A stretch of DNA of 39,565 nucleotides, taken from contig UQJE01000015.1 in the NCBI GenBank assembly GCA_900541345.1, positions 1-39,565 on the forward strand, given 5' to 3'. The notes below the pieces were generated by a model. It saw only the letters and a program-made list of their open reading frames with translations. It had not been told where the DNA came from and did not search any database. Origin of the DNA: an uncultured Blautia sp. (GTDB lineage: Bacteria; Bacillota; Clostridia; Lachnospirales; Lachnospiraceae). The position numbers and the translations under genes were made by a program. Below, piece by piece: positions 33,527 to 39,565 of this stretch. Each line of letters opens with the position of its first letter. Within the stretch, counting starts at the first letter, position 1.

Positions 33527-34392
33527 AAGGGGAAACCTGGGAAGCGCTTTTAAAAGAAGGACAGGAAATCCTGGAAGCTGCCGGGATTGAGGAAGCCGGG
33601 CTGGATGCCTGGCTCCTTCTGGAATATGAGAGCGGAAAAAACAGAGCCTATTATTTTGCTCATTGTAAAGAAGAAGCGGATGAAGAGATTAAAACTCCTT
33701 ATATGGAGAAAATCCGGAAACGAGCGCAGCACATTCCTCTTCAGCATTTGACTCATCAGGGATATTTTGTGGGATATGAGTTTTTTGTAAACGAAAATGT
33801 CCTTGTGCCGAGACAGGATACAGAAGTTCTTGTGGAGGAAGCTCTTTCTCTTATAAAAGAAAAAGAAGTTCCGCAGATTCTTGATATGTGTACAGGTTCC
33901 GGCTGCATTCTTTTAAGCCTTCTTCTTGAGCGGGAGGATGCGCTGGGAACAGGTGCGGATCTTTCGGAAAAAGCGCTTTCTGTAGCAGAAAAAAACAGAG
34001 AGACACATCATCTGGAAACACGCGCAGAGCTGATAAAAAGCGATATGTTTCAAAGCGGATATTTTGAAGGGAAAAAAGAAAGCTTTGATATAATTGTTTC
34101 CAATCCTCCGTACATTCCTACAGAGGAAATAGAAAAGCTTCAGGCAGAGGTTCGCTTCCACGACCCGTTTATGGCGCTTGACGGAAGGGAAGACGGACTG
34201 TATTTTTACAGGATAATCGCGAAAAACGCAGGAGAATATTTAAAACCAGGCGGTTTTCTTGCCTGTGAAATCGGGTGCGACCAGGGAGAAGATGTAAAAA
34301 AAATGTTTGAAAGCTGCGGATTTTCAGATGTAAAAGTAATAAAGGACCTGGCAGGTCTTGACCGTGTAGTAAGTGGGAAACTGCCGGATTGA
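33523..34392 (+). CDS. prmC: Peptide chain release factor N5-glutamine methyltransferase
   Basis: PrmC methylates the glutamine of the GGQ motif in release factors using S-adenosylmethionine, speeding peptide release. The 289-residue protein has a helical N-terminal domain (1-85), SAM-binding motif DMCTGSGC (121-128) and the catalytic NPPY at 194-197. LVPRQDTEVLVEEAL (94-108) is also conserved in the family. Its target RF1 is encoded 49 bases downstream. It is translationally coupled to DUF1385 through an ATGA overlap. Confidence 0.96.
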   Translation: MKGETWEALLKEGQEILEAAGIEEAGLDAWLLLEYESGKNRAYYFAHCKEEADEEIKTPYMEKIRKRAQHIPLQHLTHQGYFVGYEFFVNENVLVPRQDTEVLVEEALSLIKEKEVPQILDMCTGSGCILLSLLLEREDALGTGADLSEKALSVAEKNRETHHLETRAELIKSDMFQSGYFEGKKESFDIIVSNPPYIPTEEIEKLQAEVRFHDPFMALDGREDGLYFYRIIAKNAGEYLKPGGFLACEIGCDQGEDVKKMFESCGFSDVKVIKDLAGLDRVVSGKLPD

Positions 34393-34441
34393 AAATATAT
34401 AAGAAAAATATGTAAACACAGAAAAAACCGGGAGGAAAATC

Positions 34442-35518
34442 ATGTTTGATAAATTAGACGATTTACTAATCCGATTTGAGGAAGTTTTAAATGAACTGGG
34501 AGAGCCTGGAGTGACAGATAACCAGGAGCATTTTCAGCGCCTTATGAAGGAGCAGAGCGATTTACAGCCGATCGTGGAGACATATAAAGAGTATAAAGGT
34601 TGTAAGGAGACCATTCAGGACAGCCTTTCCATGTTGGAAGAGGAAAAAGATGAAGAAATGCGTGATATGCTGAAAGAAGAGCTTTCTGATGCGAAGAAGC
34701 GCGTGGAAGAGCTTGAGCATGAGCTGAAAATTCTTCTTCTTCCGAAAGACCCTAATGATAATAAAAACGTAATTGTGGAAATCCGCGGCGGAGCCGGCGG
34801 TGATGAGGCAGCTCTTTTTGCAGCGGAAATTTATCGTATGTATGTGAAATATGCAGAGTCCCGCAGATGGAAAACAGAAATGTTAAGCTTAAATGAAAAC
34901 GGAATCGGCGGATTTAAAGAAGTTACGTTTATGATCACAGGAACAGGAGCTTACTCACGTTTGAAATACGAAAGCGGCGTTCACCGTGTACAGCGAGTTC
35001 CGGAAACAGAATCAGGCGGACGTATTCACACATCTACCTGTACCGTTGCTATTATGCCGGAGGCAGAGGAAATTGACTTCCACCTTGATTTAAATGAATG
35101 TAAATTTGACGTATTCCGAGCTTCCGGAAACGGTGGACAGTGCGTCAATACAACAGACTCAGCTGTTCGTCTTACCCATATCCCAACAGGTATCGTAATT
35201 TCATGTCAGGACGAAAAATCACAGCTGAAAAATAAAGACAAAGCTTTGAAGGTTCTCCGTTCCCGTCTTTATGAGATGGAGCTTGCAAAACAGCATGATG
35301 CAGAAGCGGAAGCAAGAAGAAGTCAGATTGGAACAGGAGACCGTTCCGAGAAAATCCGTACTTACAATTTCCCGCAGGGCCGTGTGACAGACCATAGAAT
35401 TAAGCTGACACTTCACCGCCTGGAAAATATTTTAAACGGAGATCTGGACGAGGTAATCGACAGCTTAATTGCAGCAGACCAGGCAGCAAAATTAAGCAAC
35501 TTACAGGAAGAAGAATAA
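34442..35518 (+). CDS. prfA: Peptide chain release factor 1
   Basis: RF1 recognises UAA and UAG in the ribosomal A site and triggers peptide release. At 358 residues it has the usual length. The helical domain 1 covers about 1-105, the codon-recognition tripeptide is PET (187-189, the PxT motif of RF1), and the catalytic GGQ is at 231-233 in SGNGGQCVNTTDSAVR. The C-terminal helices are complete. GGGAGG lies before ATG 34442. It closes the rho-rpmE-DUF1385-prmC-prfA block and ends at a strong bidirectional terminator. Confidence 0.97.
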   Translation: MFDKLDDLLIRFEEVLNELGEPGVTDNQEHFQRLMKEQSDLQPIVETYKEYKGCKETIQDSLSMLEEEKDEEMRDMLKEELSDAKKRVEELEHELKILLLPKDPNDNKNVIVEIRGGAGGDEAALFAAEIYRMYVKYAESRRWKTEMLSLNENGIGGFKEVTFMITGTGAYSRLKYESGVHRVQRVPETESGGRIHTSTCTVAIMPEAEEIDFHLDLNECKFDVFRASGNGGQCVNTTDSAVRLTHIPTGIVISCQDEKSQLKNKDKALKVLRSRLYEMELAKQHDAEAEARRSQIGTGDRSEKIRTYNFPQGRVTDHRIKLTLHRLENILNGDLDEVIDSLIAADQAAKLSNLQEEE

Positions 35519-35532
35519 AAGAAAATGCAATA

Positions 35533-35570
35533 AAAAAACTGGCGAACAGGTTTTCCTTCGCCAGTTTTTT
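35533..35570. terminator. Bidirectional terminator between prfA and nhaC-like gene
   Basis: AAAAAACTGGCGAA pairs perfectly with TTCGCCAGTTTTTT around a 10-base loop. It serves both convergent genes. Confidence 0.92.
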
Positions 35571-35594
35571 ATTGTGCAAAATGCGGCACACTTT

Positions 35595-36905
35595 TTATTT
35601 GGTTTTCTCCGGTGAATAAAACATAAAGAAGAGTGCGCTTATGAGAAGCATAAACGGATAATATAAATTCGGCATAATGTCAAATGCGGAAATCTCACAG
35701 CCAAGCTCTGTTGCAGCAGAGATGGCAACGAGCATCTGCGCACCGTAGGGAATCACACCCTGGAATACACAGGAAAAGGTATCCAGAATAGAAGCAGAAT
35801 TTCTTGGAGAAATTCCATAATCTTCTGCCATTTCCTTTGCAATGGGATTTGCCATAACAATGGCAACGGTATTGTTTGCTGTTGCCACATCCATTGCACC
35901 GACAAGAAGTCCCATTCCGAGTTTTCCGCCTTTTTTACTTTTGAAAATTCTTCGTATAAAGTTTAAAAGAGCCGTGAAACCGTCGTACTCCTGAATCAGG
36001 GCACAGATAGCGGAAACAAGAATTGCCACCATAGTAGTCTCATACATTCCGGAAGCTCCGGAGCCCATGTTTGCAAGAAGATCGGTTGCCTGTGTTGCAC
36101 CTGTTGCCAGCATGATCACAGAGCCGGACAGGATTCCGATTAAAAGAACGACAAACACGTTGATTCCGATAATGCCGCCGATTAATACAAGAAGATACGG
36201 AACAACCTGAATCAGATCATAATCCTTTACAATGGCGGAGCCTGCGTCGCTTCCTGAAGTCCGGATGAAAATAATGAGAAGAGTAGCCAGGGCAGCAGGA
36301 AGAGCAATCCAGAAGTTGGCCCGGAACTTATCTTTCATCGGGCATCCCTGACCATTGCAGGCTGCAATCGTAGTATCCGAAATAAAGGAAAGATTGTCTC
36401 CAAACATAGCGCCTCCCATAACTGCGCCGATACATAACGGTGCGGCAAAACCGGAACCGTTTGATACGGCAACTGCAATTGGGGTAATCAATGTAATGGT
36501 TCCAACGGAAGTTCCCATTGCAAGTGAGACGAAACAGCTTACCAAAAAAAGGACAATGACGGCAAAACGGGCCGGGATAATAGATAAGAGAAAGTATGCT
36601 ACACTTTCTGCACTTCCCCGTCCTACAACACCGACAAAGATTCCGGCAGCCATAAAAATTAAAATCATGGTGATAATGTTTTTATCTCCTACGCCTTTTG
36701 CCATTACTGACAGCTTTTCGTCAAAGCTTAATTTGGGATTCTGCACACATGCTACAAGCAAGGCAGTAAGAAAGGAGACAACGATGGGAATATTATAAAA
36801 TCCCATAGGAATGCGAAGTCCGTATTCAAATAAAATTCCAAGTCCAAGGTACATGACAAGGAATACAGCGATTGGAAGAAGAGCTTTCCAATTTCCTTTT
36901 TTCAT
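35595..36905 (-). CDS. Na+/H+ antiporter, NhaC family
   Basis: This 436-residue membrane protein has about 11 helices. The signature GGAMFGDNLSFISDTTIAA (about residues 184-202) is typical of NhaC-type antiporters and relatives. MGTSVGTITLITPIAVA lies just before it, and the second half repeats the pattern with MDVATANNTVAIVMANP. GGGAGGAAATTTTAT precedes the ATG. The physiological direction is probably sodium or organic acid exchange with protons; NhaC-like proteins also include malate-lactate antiporters, so the substrate is not certain. Convergent with prfA, divergent from the dehydrogenase gene. Confidence 0.88.
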   Translation of the reverse strand: MKKGNWKALLPIAVFLVMYLGLGILFEYGLRIPMGFYNIPIVVSFLTALLVACVQNPKLSFDEKLSVMAKGVGDKNIITMILIFMAAGIFVGVVGRGSAESVAYFLLSIIPARFAVIVLFLVSCFVSLAMGTSVGTITLITPIAVAVSNGSGFAAPLCIGAVMGGAMFGDNLSFISDTTIAACNGQGCPMKDKFRANFWIALPAALATLLIIFIRTSGSDAGSAIVKDYDLIQVVPYLLVLIGGIIGINVFVVLLIGILSGSVIMLATGATQATDLLANMGSGASGMYETTMVAILVSAICALIQEYDGFTALLNFIRRIFKSKKGGKLGMGLLVGAMDVATANNTVAIVMANPIAKEMAEDYGISPRNSASILDTFSCVFQGVIPYGAQMLVAISAATELGCEISAFDIMPNLYYPFMLLISALFFMFYSPEKTK

Positions 36906-36996
36906 ATAAAATTTCCTCCCTGAAAGTATTTCCTTTCTATTGTAACATTAAATGGACGCGGACTCCACATAAAAATGAAAAAGCTGTTTCAAAAAG

Positions 36997-37025
36997 TGGA
37001 TTTTCCAGGAAAAAGCTCTTATAAT
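36997..37025 (+). promoter_or_regulatory. Promoter of the MDR dehydrogenase gene
   Basis: A perfect TATAAT (37020-37025) has a weak -35, TGGATT (36997-37002), at 17 bases. Confidence 0.5.
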
Positions 37026-37057
37026 AAAAGAAATAGCTTTAGAAAAGAGGGGAAGAA

Positions 37058-38101
37058 ATGCTTGCATATACTTATGTAGAAAAAGGAAAATTTGAGCTCA
37101 GAGAAAAAGAAAAACCGGTTCTTTTAAATGAAAAAGATGCGATTGTAAAGGTAACACTTTCCAGTATCTGCACAAGTGATCTTCATATTAAACATGGTTC
37201 TGTACCAAGGGCTGTGCCAGGGATTACCGTAGGTCATGAAATGGTGGGAATTGTGGAGCAGACAGGCTCAGAGGTGAAAAAAGTAAAACCGGGTGACAGA
37301 GTGACTGTAAATGTGGAGACATTTTGTGGAAAATGTTTTTTCTGCCAGAACGGGTATGTGAATAACTGTACAGACAAAGACGGCGGATGGGCATTAGGAT
37401 GCCGTATTGACGGCGGACAGGCAGAGTATGTGAGAGTGCCTTATGCAGATCAGGGATTAAATCTCATTCCGGAAAAAGTAACAGATGAGCAGGCGCTATT
37501 TGTGGGCGATATTCTTGCAACAGGCTTCTGGGCTGCAAAAATTTCAGAAATCAAAGAAGAAGATACGGTGTTGATTCTGGGAGCAGGTCCGACGGGAATC
37601 TGTACACTGCTTTGCGTGATGCTGAAAAACCCGAAACGTATTATTGTATGTGAAAAAGATGAGGCAAGAAGAGCATTTGTCAAGAAATATTATCCGGAGG
37701 TTATACTTGCACAGCCGGAAAATCTTCCGGAATTTGTACGAAAAAACAGCGAACATGGCGGAGCTGATGTTGTTCTGGAAGTGGCAGGAGCAAAAGATAC
37801 TTTCCGCCTGGCATGGGAATGTGCCCGTCCAAATGCCGTTGTAACCGTAGTGGCGCTTTATGGCGAGGCCCAGGTGCTTCCGCTTCCGGATATGTACGGA
37901 AAAAATCTTACATTTAAGACAGGTGGTGTAGATGGCTGTGATTGCGAAGAGATTTTAAAGCTCATCGAAGATGGAAAAATAGATACCACACCGCTGATCA
38001 CACACAGATATTCTCTCGCAGATATAGCGGAGGCATATGATTTATTTGAAAACAGAAAAGATAATGTGATTAAAACAGCAGTGTTCACAGATAATATCTG
38101 A
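37058..38101 (+). CDS. Zinc-dependent medium-chain alcohol dehydrogenase
   Basis: This 347-residue cytoplasmic MDR-family oxidoreductase uses NAD(P). Catalytic zinc ligands are Cys38, His60/Glu61 (GHE) and Asp151 (VGDILATG). The structural zinc site has Cys90, Cys93, Cys96 and Cys104. The Rossmann loop is GAGPTG (175-180), followed by an acidic CEKDE end of beta-2 that favours NAD over NADP. Sequence of the first 150 residues resembles secondary alcohol and polyol dehydrogenases; the substrate is not identifiable. GAGGGGAAG precedes ATG. Single gene. Confidence 0.9.
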   Translation: MLAYTYVEKGKFELREKEKPVLLNEKDAIVKVTLSSICTSDLHIKHGSVPRAVPGITVGHEMVGIVEQTGSEVKKVKPGDRVTVNVETFCGKCFFCQNGYVNNCTDKDGGWALGCRIDGGQAEYVRVPYADQGLNLIPEKVTDEQALFVGDILATGFWAAKISEIKEEDTVLILGAGPTGICTLLCVMLKNPKRIIVCEKDEARRAFVKKYYPEVILAQPENLPEFVRKNSEHGGADVVLEVAGAKDTFRLAWECARPNAVVTVVALYGEAQVLPLPDMYGKNLTFKTGGVDGCDCEEILKLIEDGKIDTTPLITHRYSLADIAEAYDLFENRKDNVIKTAVFTDNI

Positions 38102-38131
38102 GAGAATTTCTGATTTTTAGAGAAATTTATA

Positions 38132-38160
38132 GTGCTTTTTTTAAACGCACACGTTATAAT
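38132..38160 (+). promoter_or_regulatory. Promoter of the second guaA-like gene
   Basis: A perfect TATAAT (38155-38160) has a weak -35 (GTGCTT, 38132-38137) at 17 bases. The leader of about 55 bases has no visible riboswitch. Confidence 0.45.
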
Positions 38161-38223
38161 AAGAATGAGTGAAAGCGTAAAAATCCGTTTCCGCAAACAA
38201 AAGAAGATAAAGGAGAAAATGCA

Positions 38224-39516
38224 ATGAAACAGGATATGATTGTGATTCTTGACCTTGGAAGCACAGAAAATACCGTGCTTGCAAGAGAAGTACGTGCCCT
38301 TGGCGTATACAGTGAGATTCATCCGCATGATATTACAGCAGAAGAGCTGAAAAATCTGGACAATGTAAAAGGTATTATTTTAAATGGCGGAGAAAACCGC
38401 GTAGTTGATGGCAAAGAAGTAGAAGTACTTCCAGAGCTTTACGATTTAGGATACCCTATGATTTCTGTAGATTATCCGTCATCAAAATGCAGCGTACAGC
38501 TTTCTGAACTGCCGGATGAAGAGACTCTGAAAAACTTCGTTTTCCAGGAATGTAAAGCAGAAGCTAACTGGAATATGAAAAACTTTATCGAAGATCAGGT
38601 AGAGCTTATCCGTAATCAGGTAGGCGACAGAAAAGTTCTTCTTGCCCTTTCCGGCGGCGTAGATTCTTCCGTTGTAGCAGCAATGCTGATTAAGGCAATC
38701 GGACAGCAGCTTGTATGCGTTCACGTAAATCATGGCCTTATGCGTAAAAATGAGTCTGAGAGCGTTGTAAAAGTATTCCGTGACGAACTTCACGCGAACC
38801 TTGTTTATGTAGATGCTTCTGAGCGTTTCCTTGGCAAACTGGAAAATGTTGCAGACCCGGAAGAAAAGAGAAAGATCATCGGCGGAGAATTTATCCGTGT
38901 CTTTGAAGAAGAAGCAAGAAAACTGGAAGGAATTGATTTCCTTGGTCAGGGAACCATTTATCCGGACATCATTGAGAGCGGTACAAAAACTGCAAAAATG
39001 GTAAAATCTCATCACAACGTAGGCGGTCTTCCGGAAGACCTTCAGTTTGAACTGGTAGAGCCTCTGAAACAGTTATTTAAGGATGAGGTACGTGCCTGCG
39101 GTCTTGAACTTGGACTTCCATATGATATGGTTTACCGTCAGCCGTTCCCGGGACCGGGACTTGGCGTTCGCTGCCTTGGCGCTATTACAAGAGACCGTCT
39201 TGAGGCTGTTCGTGAGTCTGATGCAATCCTTCGCGAAGAGTTTGCAAAAGCAGGTCTTGATAAAAAAGTATGGCAGTATTTTACAGTTGTACCGGATTTC
39301 AAGAGCGTTGGTATGAAAAATCATGAGAGATGCTTTGAGTACACAGTTATCATTCGTGCAGTCAATACTATTGATGCCATGACGGCAAGCATTGAGCGCA
39401 TCGACTGGGATGTTCTGGAAGTGATTACAAACAGAATCCTGGCAGAGGTGGAGAATGTAAACAGGGTTTGCTATGATATGAGCCCGAAACCACCGGCAAC
39501 GATTGAGTTTGAATAA
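38224..39516 (+). CDS. GMP synthase paralog with degenerate amidotransferase half
   Basis: This 430-residue relative of GuaA has an intact synthetase half: P-loop SGGVDSS (143-149), MVKSHHNVGGLPED, QPFPGPGLGVR and the C-terminal KPPATIEFE. The N-terminal 112 residues align with the glutaminase domain (VILDLGSTEN for VLDFGGQYN; GIILNGG for GIIFTGG), but the catalytic Cys is Asp83 (SVDYP for GICYG). About 80 residues, including the HPE segment, are missing. It cannot hydrolyse glutamine by the usual triad, so it should use free ammonia, borrow nitrogen from a partner, or act on another substrate. AAAGGAG precedes ATG. Full-length guaA lies at 12592. This is not a pseudogene by appearance: the frame is clean and codons match highly expressed neighbours. 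Confidence 0.87.
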   Translation: MKQDMIVILDLGSTENTVLAREVRALGVYSEIHPHDITAEELKNLDNVKGIILNGGENRVVDGKEVEVLPELYDLGYPMISVDYPSSKCSVQLSELPDEETLKNFVFQECKAEANWNMKNFIEDQVELIRNQVGDRKVLLALSGGVDSSVVAAMLIKAIGQQLVCVHVNHGLMRKNESESVVKVFRDELHANLVYVDASERFLGKLENVADPEEKRKIIGGEFIRVFEEEARKLEGIDFLGQGTIYPDIIESGTKTAKMVKSHHNVGGLPEDLQFELVEPLKQLFKDEVRACGLELGLPYDMVYRQPFPGPGLGVRCLGAITRDRLEAVRESDAILREEFAKAGLDKKVWQYFTVVPDFKSVGMKNHERCFEYTVIIRAVNTIDAMTASIERIDWDVLEVITNRILAEVENVNRVCYDMSPKPPATIEFE

Positions 39517-39522
39517 TATATT

Positions 39523-39562
39523 AGAGCCAAGAAATGCCTATTTTACGGGCTTTCTTGGCTCT
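39523..39562 (+). terminator. Terminator of the second guaA-like gene
   Basis: AGAGCCAAGAAA pairs with TTTCTTGGCTCT, with an inner GCC/GGC helix. The T-tail runs off the window edge. Confidence 0.8.
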
Positions 39563-39565
39563 TTC

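Noticed and set aside
1..39565. CRISPR array, prophage, transposase or integrase
   Set aside because: No regularly spaced repeat array and no recombinase, capsid or transposase motif appears in any translated frame.

Overview
This window reads as chromosomal DNA of an anaerobic Firmicute, most likely a Lachnospiraceae member (Blautia-like; genus not fixed). The reasons are moderately AT-rich DNA with strong AGGAGG-type ribosome sites, a complete V/A-type ATPase operon, an EFR1-type flavodoxin-ferredoxin, an LplA/LplB/YtcP-style sugar ABC operon and the rho-rpmE-DUF1385-prmC-prfA block. Most non-ATPase genes lie on the + strand. The left edge carries a tight cluster of DnaA-box-like 9-mers, so the replication origin may lie close by.

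Layout: 1-265, AT-rich region with DnaA boxes and a terminator. 266-8798 (-), nine-gene V-type ATPase operon (order G/H-C-I-K-F-E-A-B-D), sharing a divergent promoter region with trmB (+). 9854-10245, a small unknown ORF and tRNA-Lys(CTT). 10385-12513, EFR1 ferredoxin and a MATE exporter. 12592-14136, full-length guaA. 14137-17025, a poorly coding accessory stretch (TTTTTGGGA repeats, two tiny ORFs, a 19-bp imperfect direct repeat) surrounding a secreted CAP-domain protein. 17026-18234, an MFS exporter preceded by a 34-codon ORF with alternative RNA pairings. 18272-22171, leucyl aminopeptidase and a cytoplasmic transglutaminase-like protein. 22537-27572, ABC importer with two solute-binding proteins and no ATPase gene. 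27647-30385, thioredoxin-like membrane protein, UMF1-type MFS and a DUF368 (PopT-type) protein. 30687-35518, rho, rpmE, DUF1385, prmC, prfA. 35595-38101, NhaC-type antiporter and a zinc MDR dehydrogenase. 38224-39516, a second GMP synthase-like gene.

The housekeeping themes are ion-motive energy (V-ATPase, NhaC), translation and transcription termination (prfA, prmC, rpmE, rho, trmB, tRNA-Lys), peptide and sugar use, and envelope lipid recycling. The most unusual item is the second GuaA-like protein: its synthetase half is intact, but its glutaminase half has lost the nucleophilic Cys (Asp in its place) and about 80 residues including the His-Pro-Glu segment. Next are the leader-like ORF before the MFS exporter, a binding-protein gene whose natural start is one base out of frame at an A7 tract, and the two-core transglutaminase-like protein. 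No CRISPR array, transposase, phage module or recognisable riboswitch was seen.
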